Source: Terriglobia bacterium
GTDB taxonomy: Bacteria; Acidobacteriota; Terriglobia; Terriglobales; Acidobacteriaceae
Assembly: GCA_020073525.1 (NCBI GenBank)
Contig: JAIQFA010000061.1
Location: 1-32,572 of the forward strand
DNA: 32,572 bases
Direction of reading: 5' to 3'
In this document: positions 1 through 8,224 of the stretch, piece by piece
Layout of the letters: every line of letters starts with the position of its first letter
Position numbering within the stretch: the stretch's first letter is position 1
Made by a program: the position numbers and the translations under genes
Notes under the pieces: model-generated
The model's input: only the letters and a program-made list of their open reading frames with translations
Told to the model about the DNA's origin: nothing
Database searches by the model: none

Positions 1-948
1 TTGCTCAATCGAATAGATAAATCCAGACAGCAGAAACGCTGGCAGGAAGGTAGTGAGCAGTGCGAGTTGACTGGCGGCGAGTTGGCTTTTTGCGATTACC
101 GAGATAAAGAAGCCGAGCGAAAGCACGACCACCATGAACATGGCGGAACTGACCAGTAGCGTTACAAAAGATCCTCGAAAGGGAACGCCAAACCAGTAGA
201 TGGCGATCAGGGCGCAGACGATGACGTCGAACATGCCAATGGCAAAATACGGCACCAGTTTGCCAAGCATGATCTCCAGCGGAGTGACCGGAGTTGAAAT
301 CAACTGCTCCATCGTGCCGCGTTCCCATTCGCGCGCGATGGTGAGCGAGGTGAGGAACGCTCCGATCACGGACATGACCAGGGCCAGCACCCCGGGAACG
401 ATGAATGCGCTGCTTTCGAGATTCTCGTTGTACCAAGTCCTGGTCTCAACGCCGACGAGAGCAGGTTGTGCGAGTTGGCCACGGTCTCGCAACCAATCGA
501 GTTGAATGTCCGAGGAATATCCTTGAACAACCGCTTGTGCATAGCCGATGGCGACATTGGCGGTATTGTCATCCGTGCCGTCGACGAGCGCCTGAACTTG
601 CGCAGGACGGCCGTCGTGCAGGCGCTGAGAGAAATCCCATGGGACAACGATCCCCATCTTGGCGTGCCCGTCATCAAGCGATCGCGCCAACGTGGGATAG
701 TCGTTCACCACACGCACGATATTAAAGTAGTCGCTGGCCTGGAAACGCTTTAGAAGATCCTGACTCTGCTGGCTGCCGTCGCGGTCGTACACATAAACAG
801 GCAGCCCCTTGAGATCGAGATTCACCCCGTAACCAAACAGCAGCACTAGAATCACCGGCATGATCACGACAATGATCAGACTGCGCGAGTCGCGGCGGAT
901 CTGGACGACCTCTTTTCGAGCCATCGACAGGAAGCGCGTGAAGCTCAT
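1..948 (-). CDS. ABC-2 type transport permease, YbhS/YbhR-like (3' end beyond window)
   Basis: This is the membrane-spanning subunit of an ABC exporter. The frame is open from the ATG at 948 to the left window edge with no stop, so the C-terminus is missing. The translation starts MSFTRFLSMARKEVVQIRRD, followed by a first membrane helix (about residues 22-42) and a long extracytoplasmic loop. A helix-rich part then carries the typical ABC-2 stretch AREWERGTMEQL and the phrase LISTPVTPLEIMLGKLVPYF. The start is chosen because ATGA overlaps the stop of the upstream ATPase by 4 bases. A second ATG nine bases upstream (957) lies inside that ATPase gene. In E. coli the homologous ybhGFSR operon has two permeases, so a second may lie beyond the edge (inference). 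Substrate unknown. Confidence 0.9.
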   Translation of the reverse strand, partial: MSFTRFLSMARKEVVQIRRDSRSLIIVVIMPVILVLLFGYGVNLDLKGLPVYVYDRDGSQQSQDLLKRFQASDYFNIVRVVNDYPTLARSLDDGHAKMGIVVPWDFSQRLHDGRPAQVQALVDGTDDNTANVAIGYAQAVVQGYSSDIQLDWLRDRGQLAQPALVGVETRTWYNENLESSAFIVPGVLALVMSVIGAFLTSLTIAREWERGTMEQLISTPVTPLEIMLGKLVPYFAIGMFDVIVCALIAIYWFGVPFRGSFVTLLVSSAMFMVVVLSLGFFISVIAKSQLAASQLALLTTFLPAFLLSGFIYSIEQ

Positions 949-1901
949 GCCTGCCATTCCTTTCCGGAATCGCGCGCGGTGGTCAGGGAGACGAAAACGT
1001 CTTCCAGGCTGGGACGTATCTTTTCCATGTGGCCAACCGTGATGCTGTGGTCCGACAGATATTTCTGAACTTGCGGGACAGCAGCGGCAGCATCACTCAC
1101 AACCAGGTGCAGAGCGCTACCGAAAACCGCGGCATCGATCACATCCGGAGCAGACTGCAGAACTTCCACCGCGTTGCCAAGCGGCTCGCACTCGACCAGC
1201 AGCAGGTCGCCTTTCATTGACTTCTGCTTGAGTTCGGAAGGCGTACTTAGGGCGACTATCTTTCCGCGAAAGATCAGCGCAAGACGGTTGCAGTATTCGG
1301 CCTCTTCCATGTAGTGCGTGGTTACGAACACGGTCACGCCCTCTTCTGCCATGTGGTGAATAAGATCCCAAAACCGGCGTCGTGAGATGGGATCGACCCC
1401 GGAAGTCGGCTCATCCAGAAAGATGACAGGCGGTTTGTGCAACACCGCGCAGCCGAGAGCGAGGCGTTGTTTCCAGCCGCCGGGAAGCGTGCCGGTAATC
1501 AGATTCTCCTGGCCTTTGAGGTTCGCCATCTCCAGCGCCCATTCGATTCGTTCCCGGAGCTGGGCTGGAGGCACACTATAGAGGCCCGCGAACAGGCGTA
1601 TGTTTTCGATCACCTTGAGATCGTTGTAAAGAGAGAATCTTTGTGACATGTAGCCAATGTTCTGGCGCACGGATTCGGGCTCCCGGCCGACATCGTATCC
1701 GGCAACTCGCGCGCGCCCAGACGTTGGCTTCAGCAGACCGCAGAGCATGCGAATGGTAGTGGATTTGCCCGCGCCGTTCGGTCCGAGAAAGCCAAACACC
1801 TCACCTTTACGGATCTCCAGATTGATCCGATCGACGGCCACAAAGTCACCGAACTGCTTGACTAGGTTCTCGACCACAACGGAATTGGTGTTCTCAGGCA
1901 T
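945..1901 (-). CDS. ABC transporter ATP-binding protein (second ATPase, canonical)
   Basis: This is the nucleotide-binding subunit of the efflux ABC transporter, about 318 residues. Visible motifs are Walker A GPNGAGKST (residues 40-48), a Q-loop near 87 (YMSQRF), a signature variant LPGGWKQ (139-145), Walker B VIFLDEP (159-165) and an H-loop His at 196 (VTTHYMEEAE). A C-terminal extension of about 90 residues is typical of DrrA/YbhF-type exporters. The frame runs back to 1991, but the ATG at 1901 is preferred: it follows GGAGGG by 7 bases and overlaps the upstream ATPase gene by only 8 bases. Together with the neighbouring ATPase it corresponds to the two halves of E. coli YbhF, here encoded separately. 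All catalytic motifs are present, so this half probably does the hydrolysis (inference). Confidence 0.93.
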   Translation of the reverse strand: MPENTNSVVVENLVKQFGDFVAVDRINLEIRKGEVFGFLGPNGAGKSTTIRMLCGLLKPTSGRARVAGYDVGREPESVRQNIGYMSQRFSLYNDLKVIENIRLFAGLYSVPPAQLRERIEWALEMANLKGQENLITGTLPGGWKQRLALGCAVLHKPPVIFLDEPTSGVDPISRRRFWDLIHHMAEEGVTVFVTTHYMEEAEYCNRLALIFRGKIVALSTPSELKQKSMKGDLLLVECEPLGNAVEVLQSAPDVIDAAVFGSALHLVVSDAAAAVPQVQKYLSDHSITVGHMEKIRPSLEDVFVSLTTARDSGKEWQA

Positions 1902-2847
1902 GGGGCAACCCTCCGCTGCCGCTGCCGACCGCATCGATGAAGAGGTCTTCGATAGTGGGCGTGACTTGCTGAATCGCGTCGAATGGAACATGCGCGCCTT
2001 TCAAACGCGCCTCGAATTCGGGAATACGGCGAGCGGCATCGTCAACCACAACGTGCAGGCCGTCACCGGTCAGTACGAGACTAGAGATCCCATTCGCATG
2101 CTCGAGTTGCTCGCGCAAGCTCCGTGGTTCGGGCGAGGTAACAGATAAAACGCCTTTGCCCAACTGGGCCTTGAGATTCTTGGGTGTGTCGCAGAATAGC
2201 AGCTTCCCCTGATGTAGCAAGGCGACGCGATGACAGCGCTCTGCTTCGTCGAGGTAGGCGGTGGAAGTGAGGATCGCCACACCTTCCGCGACCAGTTCAT
2301 AAAGAATGCGCCAGAAATCGCGGCGCGAAACAGGATCGACGCCCGTGGTGGGCTCATCCAGCAGGATTACTTTGGGTCTGTGAATGAGCGCGCAGACCAG
2401 ACCTAGTTTCTGCTTCATGCCGCCGGAAAGTTTCCCGGCGAGACGCTTGCGGAACTCTCTCATGCCGGCTGCCTGCAACAATTGCGTGGATCGCTCTTCG
2501 CGCTCAGCCTTTCTCACTCCGAAGAGATCGGCGTAGAAGCGAATATTTTCGTCGACGGTGAGATCTTCATAAAGCCCGAAGCGCTGTGGCATGTAGCTGA
2601 GGTGGTGCTTGACGCCTTCGGGATCGTGAACCACATTGAAGCCACCGACACGGGCGGTTCCTGCATCGGGTGGCATGATCCCGGCGAGCATGCGCAGCGT
2701 GGTAGTTTTCCCGGCGCCGTCCGGTCCTACCAGGCCAAAGATTTCTCCGGAACGCACGTCAAAGCTTAAGTGATCGACTGCAAGTACGCCGGGAAAACCC
2801 TTGGTAAGTCCCTCGGCGACGATCGCGGATTGAGGCTGCTCGGTCAT
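1894..2847 (-). CDS. ABC transporter ATP-binding protein (first ATPase, H-loop His missing)
   Basis: A 317-residue ATPase subunit that pairs with the next gene. Motifs seen are Walker A GPDGAGKTT (41-49), a Q-loop near 88 (YMPQRF), signature LSGGMKQK (140-147) and Walker B VILLDEP (160-166). The H-loop reads TSTAYLDEAE, so Ala (197) stands where the usual His of 'THYLDEAE' would be. As I recall, the N-terminal half of fused YbhF-like ATPases is also atypical here, which suggests an asymmetric ATPase pair with one weakened site (inference). It lies 30 bases downstream of the HlyD adaptor gene and overlaps the second ATPase by 8 bases, so the two are probably translated together. Confidence 0.93.
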   Translation of the reverse strand: MTEQPQSAIVAEGLTKGFPGVLAVDHLSFDVRSGEIFGLVGPDGAGKTTTLRMLAGIMPPDAGTARVGGFNVVHDPEGVKHHLSYMPQRFGLYEDLTVDENIRFYADLFGVRKAEREERSTQLLQAAGMREFRKRLAGKLSGGMKQKLGLVCALIHRPKVILLDEPTTGVDPVSRRDFWRILYELVAEGVAILTSTAYLDEAERCHRVALLHQGKLLFCDTPKNLKAQLGKGVLSVTSPEPRSLREQLEHANGISSLVLTGDGLHVVVDDAARRIPEFEARLKGAHVPFDAIQQVTPTIEDLFIDAVGSGSGGLPHA

Positions 2848-2877
2848 GGGTCAGTATTGAGTACTACTTCTCCAGCA

Positions 2878-3912
2878 TTACTTATTCAGCGTAGCTCCCG
2901 GTGGGTGCGCGTTTGGGTTGGCTGCGGCGAGATCGATGTGGGCGTCCGCTGGCATGCCAGGCTTGAGTTCGTGATTGAGATTGTCGATATCGATCTTGAT
3001 GCGATAAACGAGCATTACACGTTCCTTGTAAGTCTGAACGCTCTTGGGTGTGAATTCGGCAGTCGACGAGATGAATGAAACGCGTCCGCGGTACTGCTTG
3101 CCGGGATAGGTATCGGTGGTGATGTTCGCTTGCTGGCCCCAGCGGATGCGGCCCAAATCGGTTTCGGCGATATACGCGCGCAACCAGATGTGATCGAGAT
3201 CGGCGAGGGTGACCACCGGAGTGCCGGGAACGACCACCTCTCCGAGTTCAGCCTGGCGCACGGTGATCACGCCGGCGGAGGGGGCGCGGAGTGTGGTGTA
3301 GTCTAGGTTGACTCGGGATAGACCCAAGTTGGCGTGGGCTTGCGTGAGATTGGCGCGCGCGATCACGATATCTTCTTTGCGGCTGCCTTCGACGGCTTGG
3401 CTGTAACGCTGTTGCGCCGCCTGGAAAACCGCCTCGGCACGCTTCCGAGCCGTGTCCGCCAAGTCACGGTCTTGGGCGGAGATTTCATCTTTGCTGAAGA
3501 GCCGCTGGGCGCGTTCATAGTCGGCCTTTTTCTGCTGCAAGTCGGCTTCTGCGTCGAACACGTTTTGCTGCGATGCCTTCACTTCCTGCTCGCGCGTGCC
3601 AGCGAGTGTGAGCGCGAGGTTGGATTCGCGCACGTGAACCGTGGCCTCGTCGATCCGGACCTTCTGCTGGTAATCGGCATCATCCAGACGCGCGAGCAGG
3701 GTGCCTTGTTCAACCGACTGGCCTTCCTCGACAGGCAAGTCGATAATGCGTCCTTGAACCTTGAAGCTCACCAGGCTCTCGTGGGTTTCGATATTGCCAG
3801 AGAGAATGAGCTGATTCTCGACTTCCGTTTTCCCGTTAAGGCGCGGATAAAAATACACACCTGCGGCGATCACCGCCGCCAGCAGAATCAGAACTGGTAT
3901 GAGTCGCTTCAT
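2878..3912 (-). CDS. HlyD/YbhG-family periplasmic adaptor (membrane fusion protein)
   Basis: The adaptor links the inner-membrane ABC transporter to an outer-membrane channel. A single N-terminal membrane segment (about residues 5-22, LIPVLILLAAVIAAGVYF) is followed by a lipoyl/barrel-sandwich half (VSFKVQGRIIDLPVEEGQSV), a long coiled-coil hairpin rich in Ala, Glu and Gln, the second lipoyl half (LRAPSAGVITVRQAELGEVV) and a beta-barrel domain. The frame is open to 3990. The ATG at 3912 is preferred because GAGG sits 9 bases before it and the membrane segment follows at once, giving 344 residues. It lies between the TolC-like gene (83-base gap) and the ATPases, the expected order for a tripartite efflux operon. 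Confidence 0.93.
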   Translation of the reverse strand: MKRLIPVLILLAAVIAAGVYFYPRLNGKTEVENQLILSGNIETHESLVSFKVQGRIIDLPVEEGQSVEQGTLLARLDDADYQQKVRIDEATVHVRESNLALTLAGTREQEVKASQQNVFDAEADLQQKKADYERAQRLFSKDEISAQDRDLADTARKRAEAVFQAAQQRYSQAVEGSRKEDIVIARANLTQAHANLGLSRVNLDYTTLRAPSAGVITVRQAELGEVVVPGTPVVTLADLDHIWLRAYIAETDLGRIRWGQQANITTDTYPGKQYRGRVSFISSTAEFTPKSVQTYKERVMLVYRIKIDIDNLNHELKPGMPADAHIDLAAANPNAHPPGATLNK

Positions 3913-3914
3913 AG

Positions 3915-3956
3915 CTTCGAACCTCGTTGCTGCAACCCTCGCGTCTTCGAGCCTCG
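3915..3956. repeat. Short direct repeat in the tolC-hlyD gap
   Basis: CTTCGAACCTCG (3915-3926) recurs as CTTCGAGCCTCG (3945-3956), 11 of 12 bases matching, in the gap between the channel and adaptor genes. One copy lies just upstream of the adaptor start codon and supplies its ribosome binding site on the minus strand. Function unknown; it may be a small tandem duplication. Confidence 0.4.
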
Positions 3957-3995
3957 CGAGCGGGAAAATAACTCGCAGCCATTTCGACAAATCAC

Positions 3996-5336
3996 TTACG
4001 GATTCCCTAGATACTGTCCGATGTTCTTCTCCGTATCGCCCACCGCTCGTGCGAGCGCGAACTTCGCGTCAGCGTGGCTGGAGACGGCAAGAATGTAGTT
4101 CTCCTCGGCGCGGGCGAGTTCGTCCTGGGCCGTGACCACTTCAACATTATTGGCCGTACCCGACTGAAAACGATCCTGCGCGAGTTCAAGTTCGCGCGTC
4201 GCGAGCGTCTGCCCCTCCTGGGCAACGGCGACCTGTTCGGCTGCGGATTCGAGATTCAGCAATGCTTCATGAATCTCCTCTTCAATACCGCGGCTCAAAT
4301 CGGTGATTTGATCGTCGATGCGTTTCAAGCGGCTGGCAAGTTCCTGCGCCTCGCCACTGCGATCGCGATCAAAAACTGTAAAGTCGATCTGGCCTTGAAT
4401 AATGCCCGTACCCTGCACTCCGCCGATGCTGCGGCCAATCCCGCCATAGTTCCCGTTGATGCTTAGCTTCGGAAAGTAGCGGGCATGGCTTGCGCGTTGC
4501 TGCTCGACCAATCCCTGGCGCTGGCTGGCAAGCGACAGATAATCGGGGCGCGCGAGCAGCGCCGAGGGCACAAGACTCTCGGCCTGAGGCTCGGTTAACG
4601 GCTGATACCGGAGCGGCTCGGCTAGTTCCAAAGGCGTACTCGGACTCATGCCCAGGTTGTGTGCCAGGGCGAGCAGCGCCTGTTTGTACTGGTTCTGCGC
4701 GACGAGCAACGCCTGCTTGTCATTGGCGAGTTGCACCTGCGAGCGAAGTACGTCCACGCCCGTTGCGGTCCCAGCGTCATGCTTGTCCTTCGCGAGCTTG
4801 TACAGAACATCCGAATCGGTCACCCGCGATTGGGCGGCATGGGTGCGCGCCGCGGCAGACTGCGCGTTGAGATAGAGACTGGCAATGGCACGGACGATAA
4901 GATCGCGCGCATCCTGATAATCCATTTTGCCGGCATCGAGAGCGCGTTCGCTGGCCTTCAACCCGCGATAACTCTGAAGATCGACAATGTTCTGGTCCGC
5001 ATAGAAGCGGAAATCGTAGTTGGAAAATGGTCCAACGACATTGGGGAAGCCCGGGGCCGAAATTCCGAAAGCACTCAGGGAGCGGTTCTGCAGGTTGGCG
5101 TAGCTTTGCACGCGTACCCGCGGAAGCAGCGCGGCCGATAAGCGGCGCATGCGAGTACCCTGGGCTTCCTCGACTCGAGTGTCCGCCACCAGCACGTTGA
5201 GGTTGGCCTGTAACGCCTTCTGAATAGAATCGCGCAAGGTGAGACGGTAAGGCGTTGCTGCCTGGGCTGTGCTGATTGCGCCGAATATCGGGATTGCTAG
5301 CGACAGGATGGCAACACTACGAAGACTGTATTTCAT
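3996..5336 (-). CDS. TolC-family outer-membrane efflux channel
   Basis: A 446-residue outer-membrane factor that forms the exit duct of a tripartite pump. A Sec signal peptide occupies about residues 1-26 (ends AQA|ATPYR). Two OEP repeats follow, each starting with an amphipathic helix (SIQKALQANLNVLVAD) and containing the family turn: KDKHDAGTATGVDVL in the first and QDRFQSGTANNVEVV in the second. The frame is open to 5435, but the ATG at 5336 is preferred because it overlaps the tetR stop as ATGA and is followed at once by the signal peptide. The E. coli ybhGFSR operon has no channel gene; here it comes first among the transport genes, so the operon encodes a complete envelope-spanning pump. 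Confidence 0.94.
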   Translation of the reverse strand: MKYSLRSVAILSLAIPIFGAISTAQAATPYRLTLRDSIQKALQANLNVLVADTRVEEAQGTRMRRLSAALLPRVRVQSYANLQNRSLSAFGISAPGFPNVVGPFSNYDFRFYADQNIVDLQSYRGLKASERALDAGKMDYQDARDLIVRAIASLYLNAQSAAARTHAAQSRVTDSDVLYKLAKDKHDAGTATGVDVLRSQVQLANDKQALLVAQNQYKQALLALAHNLGMSPSTPLELAEPLRYQPLTEPQAESLVPSALLARPDYLSLASQRQGLVEQQRASHARYFPKLSINGNYGGIGRSIGGVQGTGIIQGQIDFTVFDRDRSGEAQELASRLKRIDDQITDLSRGIEEEIHEALLNLESAAEQVAVAQEGQTLATRELELAQDRFQSGTANNVEVVTAQDELARAEENYILAVSSHADAKFALARAVGDTEKNIGQYLGNP

Positions 5337-6019
5337 CGTTTTTGCTCTTGACCGGAGATGGCGATTGCCCTCCAAAAATGTTGAAAGCTTTCTTCGATCC
5401 AAGTATCGAGCGCGGGCTGGCCGTGCAGCGACCAAACCAGAAGGGTTCCGAGGAACGCTTGCTGGAACTGAATCGCAGCCTTCTCTTTTTTCAGGCGAGA
5501 GTCGATCTCTTCGCGCTTTTGGCCGGCGGCCACAATCTGGGCAACCATTTTGCGACCCTCCGACATGTTGCGTTCGATCAGACCGCGAACTCCCTCGCTT
5601 GCCAGAAAAGAAGAGATCAGCGCACGGGCGAGGTCGGGACTGCGCCCGGGTTCCTCGGCGACGCGAAGAAACAGCCGGCGCAATACGGAGTGAATCGTCT
5701 GCTTGCCAGACTTGGCCAGCGTTAGGGCTTCTCTAACCTTGCCCAGTTGAATCTCGGCCATCACGCCCAGCACATGGTCTTTGCTGGCGAAATAGTTGAA
5801 GAAGGTGCCCTTGCCGACATCCGCGGCTTCGGTGATGTCTTCCACCGTGACATTGGGAAAACCACGCTCTGCAAAAAGTTGAAGAGCACAGCGAAACAGG
5901 CGTAGACGCGTTTCGGCAGCGCGACGCTGGCGGCGCCCCATGCCCTGCAAGTGAGGAAGGTTCTCGGAAGCGAGTGGTTCTACGAGATTGGTGGAACGAT
6001 ATATATGACTGCTATTCAT
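5333..6019 (-). CDS. TetR/AcrR-family transcriptional repressor of the efflux operon
   Basis: A 228-residue one-component regulator. The N-terminal DNA-binding domain is clear (FAERGFPNVTVEDITEAADV, then GKGTFFNYFASKDHVL, about residues 48-85). The helical C-terminal part should bind the inducing ligand and dimerise; the ligand cannot be told from sequence. Two starts are possible: ATG at 6019 (used here; no good ribosome site) and ATG at 5941, which removes a 26-residue tail before GRRQRRAAETRLRLF. It is the first gene of the operon and overlaps the channel gene by 4 bases (ATGA). The E. coli ybhGFSR operon is likewise linked to a TetR gene (cecR/ybiH). Autoregulation is likely because operator-like repeats lie just upstream. 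Confidence 0.93.
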   Translation of the reverse strand: MNSSHIYRSTNLVEPLASENLPHLQGMGRRQRRAAETRLRLFRCALQLFAERGFPNVTVEDITEAADVGKGTFFNYFASKDHVLGVMAEIQLGKVREALTLAKSGKQTIHSVLRRLFLRVAEEPGRSPDLARALISSFLASEGVRGLIERNMSEGRKMVAQIVAAGQKREEIDSRLKKEKAAIQFQQAFLGTLLVWSLHGQPALDTWIEESFQHFWRAIAISGQEQKR

Positions 6020-6021
6020 TA

Positions 6022-6054
6022 ACGACCAAATACATATAAATGACCAATGGTCGT
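6022..6054. promoter_or_regulatory. Probable TetR operator (three half-sites)
   Basis: GACCAATGGTC (6042-6052) is a palindrome about one central base. A further half-site ACGACCA (6022-6028) is inverted relative to TGGTCGT (6048-6054). The cluster lies 3-35 bases upstream of the tetR start and directly downstream of the predicted -10 box, where a bound repressor would block transcription. The sequence is seen; binding by the adjacent TetR protein is inferred. Confidence 0.65.
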
Positions 6055-6055
6055 A

Positions 6056-6083
6056 ATATTACGCCGAGACGGCGATTTGTCAA
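6056..6083 (-). promoter_or_regulatory. Sigma-70-like promoter of the tetR-efflux operon
   Basis: On the minus strand TTGACA (6083-6078) is separated by 16 bases from TAATAT (6061-6056). The -35 is a perfect consensus and the -10 matches at four of six positions. The spacer contains a small palindrome, CGCCG-AGA-CGGCG (6062-6074). Transcription would start near 6048, inside the operator cluster. Confidence 0.65.
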
Positions 6084-6402
6084 GACCAGAATGGATGTGT
6101 TCAGGAACGACGTGAAACGAGCGTCCAGATGGCTCTAGACCTTGCGACGAACTTTGACACGTGCGCCGCCTATGACAACGTTGGCGATGAAATGTTGGGA
6201 GCGGTCGAGATCAATAGCGATACCCAGTTACACGCAGATGCCGATATCAGCGCCCGCGGGGATCGGCTGTGGCCATACGGAATAGTGGCAAATATCGAAG
6301 GCATTGTAAGGATGCTGCCCGGAATTCGAAATTGGACTTGCCGTGCCACCACGAGATCGCGAACTGTCCCCCCGGCCCAAGAGCACACTTCGGATACACG
6401 CT
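6084..6402. other. Intergenic stretch between narK stop and efflux promoter
   Basis: About 320 bases lie between the end of the nitrate operon and the efflux promoter. I see no convincing gene, hairpin terminator or RNA. Short open frames exist on both strands (for example 6129-6449 plus, 6170-6388 minus), but none has a good ribosome site or a recognisable domain. The nitrate operon has no obvious intrinsic terminator here, so read-through toward tetR is possible. Confidence 0.5.
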
Positions 6403-7785
6403 TCAGTCTGCGGATTGTGCGCCGAGCACTCCCGCATTTGAAAAACTAAGGCTGGGAGACTCAGCTTCCTGAAAACGAAGAAGGAGTACGAAGAACGCGG
6501 AGACCGCCACGGATATTCCCAGGTAGAAAAATGCATTCGCGCTCGAAAGGTTTTCCGATTTGAAGAGGAAACCGGCAAGCAGGGCCCCAACGTTGCCACC
6601 AGCGCCGACAATGCCAGAGGCAGAGCCGATCGCACGCGGGCGCACCAACGGCACCACGGCGTAACTGACTCCGCAGGCCATACAGACGAATAGTCCGAAC
6701 ACCAGAAAAGCTGCGGTCGCGGGCACCAGGCTCGTGAGACGTGAGAACAGCGTCAAGGCCAGGCCCTCCAGCAGCACCACGAGACCGAGCAGAAGACACC
6801 GCCCTTGCAGGCCCGAGCGGTTGCCCACCCAATCGCCAAGAATTCCGCCCAGTGCGCGGGCGAAGATGTTCATCATCCCAATCAGGCTGGCAAGTAGTCC
6901 CGCAGTTTTGAGCGTGAGTTGGAACGAGTCTTTGAAGTAGAGAGCGGCGACATTGTCCACAGTGATTTCAACGCCAAAGCACGCGGCATAAATGAGAAAG
7001 AGCACCCAGATGCGATAGTCCGCCGCGGCTTCCCAAAAGGCTTTGCCACCGATCCGCGGAGAGAACGGCTGGCCATCGGGTGTATCTTCGGTGCAGCGAT
7101 AGTAGAGAAAGCCTGTCAACAGCATCAATGCGCCGGGCACAACCATCGCCAGTCGCCAGCTCAAGAATCGGTCCGCACCCAAGCCCAGAAAAAACCCGAA
7201 CAAGATCGGCATGAACCATTGCGTGACGCCGCCCCCGAGATTGCCCCAGCCTGCGGTCATGGCGTTGGCGGTGCCGACGACGCGCGGCGCAAACATGATG
7301 GAGGTGTGATGCTGGGTGATGACAAACGATGCGCCAATCATGCCAATTGCCAGACGGAAGAATAGAAAAGAGTGATAGCTGTGCGAAAAACCGATGAACA
7401 TCACGGGCAGCGCACCCAGGATGAGCAACGCCGCATAGGTGCGTCGGGGGCCGTAACGGTCGCACATCCAGCCGGCGAGGAGCCGCGCCAGAATGGTGAT
7501 AGCGACCGAAGCGATGATGGTGTTGCCGATCTGCGCCTTCGTCAGATGCAAATCGTCGCGCACCACCGCCATGAGTGGGGCGATGCCAAACCACGCCACG
7601 AAGCAAAGAAAAAACGCAAACCACGACAGGTGGAAGGCGCGCATGGGCGCGCTCCGGAAGTCGAGCAGATGGACGCGGGTCGCTTTACCGTCTGCGTCGC
7701 GATCTGAATTTCGGGGTGCAGCAATTCCGGCGTCCTGCCGGTCGATGGCTGAATTCTCTGTTACTCTCTCGCTCCCCTGTTGCAT
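6403..7785 (-). CDS. narK: NarK-type nitrate/nitrite MFS transporter
   Basis: A major-facilitator transporter of about 460 residues, expected to bring nitrate in and/or move nitrite. After a hydrophilic N-terminus of about 45 residues come 12 membrane helices. Both nitrate signature motifs are present: GWGNLGGGVTQ (residues 179-189) and GIVGAGGNVGALLAG (391-405). The MFS loop GWMCDRYGPRR (105-115) lies between helices 2 and 3. The frame is open to 7878, overlapping nirD. The ATG at 7785 is preferred because it starts 7 bases after the nirD stop, with GAG 6 bases upstream. As the last gene of the nitrate operon it supplies substrate to the reductases encoded upstream. Confidence 0.94.
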   Translation of the reverse strand: MQQGSERVTENSAIDRQDAGIAAPRNSDRDADGKATRVHLLDFRSAPMRAFHLSWFAFFLCFVAWFGIAPLMAVVRDDLHLTKAQIGNTIIASVAITILARLLAGWMCDRYGPRRTYAALLILGALPVMFIGFSHSYHSFLFFRLAIGMIGASFVITQHHTSIMFAPRVVGTANAMTAGWGNLGGGVTQWFMPILFGFFLGLGADRFLSWRLAMVVPGALMLLTGFLYYRCTEDTPDGQPFSPRIGGKAFWEAAADYRIWVLFLIYAACFGVEITVDNVAALYFKDSFQLTLKTAGLLASLIGMMNIFARALGGILGDWVGNRSGLQGRCLLLGLVVLLEGLALTLFSRLTSLVPATAAFLVFGLFVCMACGVSYAVVPLVRPRAIGSASGIVGAGGNVGALLAGFLFKSENLSSANAFFYLGISVAVSAFFVLLLRFQEAESPSLSFSNAGVLGAQSAD

Positions 7786-7792
7786 TTGTGAC

Positions 7793-8224
7793 TCACACTC
7801 GATCGGTGGGTTCGATGTTTGGCCGCAACACGGCCACCGTGGCTGCGGCAGGACGGCACGCGATCTCTTCTTCGACACACATTTCTTTGACAGATGCCTG
7901 GAGTGCAGAGACCTCCAGTAGCACTACACCTTCCTCGACGCGCGTGCGGAATGTGCGCAGGCACGCCGCGGTGTCGGCGGGCTTCGTAACTGCACCGCAT
8001 TCCAGATCGACTCTCCAAGCGTGAAGAGGGCACACGACTGTCGTTCCCGAAACAATGCCGTCTGCTAGTGGTCCGCCGTTGTGCGGGCACCGGTTGTCGA
8101 CGGCCAGGAAGCGGCCGCCAAGATTGAAGACAGCGATATCAAGGCCACCGACGTTCACCGCGCGGCCCTCACGAAGCGGAATGTTGTCGCAACTGGTGAT
8201 GCGGATCCATTTGTGTGTTTTCAT
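7793..8224 (-). CDS. nirD: Nitrite reductase small subunit NirD (Rieske-type)
   Basis: The small subunit of cytoplasmic NAD(P)H-dependent nitrite reductase, 143 residues. Its Rieske-like fold retains the [2Fe-2S] ligands: Cys46-x-His48 (CPHNGG) and Cys65-x-x-His68 (CPLHAW). Many NirD proteins have lost these ligands, so this one may hold a cluster. The domain ends near residue 108; a tail of about 35 residues containing two Cys (CVEEEIAC) exceeds the usual size of about 105-110 residues and has no assigned role. The start ATGA overlaps the nirB stop by 4 bases, fitting a stoichiometric NirBD complex. Confidence 0.93.
   Translation of the reverse strand: MKTHKWIRITSCDNIPLREGRAVNVGGLDIAVFNLGGRFLAVDNRCPHNGGPLADGIVSGTTVVCPLHAWRVDLECGAVTKPADTAACLRTFRTRVEEGVVLLEVSALQASVKEMCVEEEIACRPAAATVAVLRPNIEPTDRV

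Noticed and set aside
6129..6449. 106-codon plus-strand frame in the tetR-narK gap
   Set aside because: No ribosome site, no recognisable domain, and it overlaps the end of narK on the other strand. A short minus-strand frame in the same place is no better.
7542..8090. Several 60-150 codon frames opposite or alternate to nirD and narK
   Set aside because: They are alternate-frame readings of clear Rieske and MFS genes and show no family pattern of their own.
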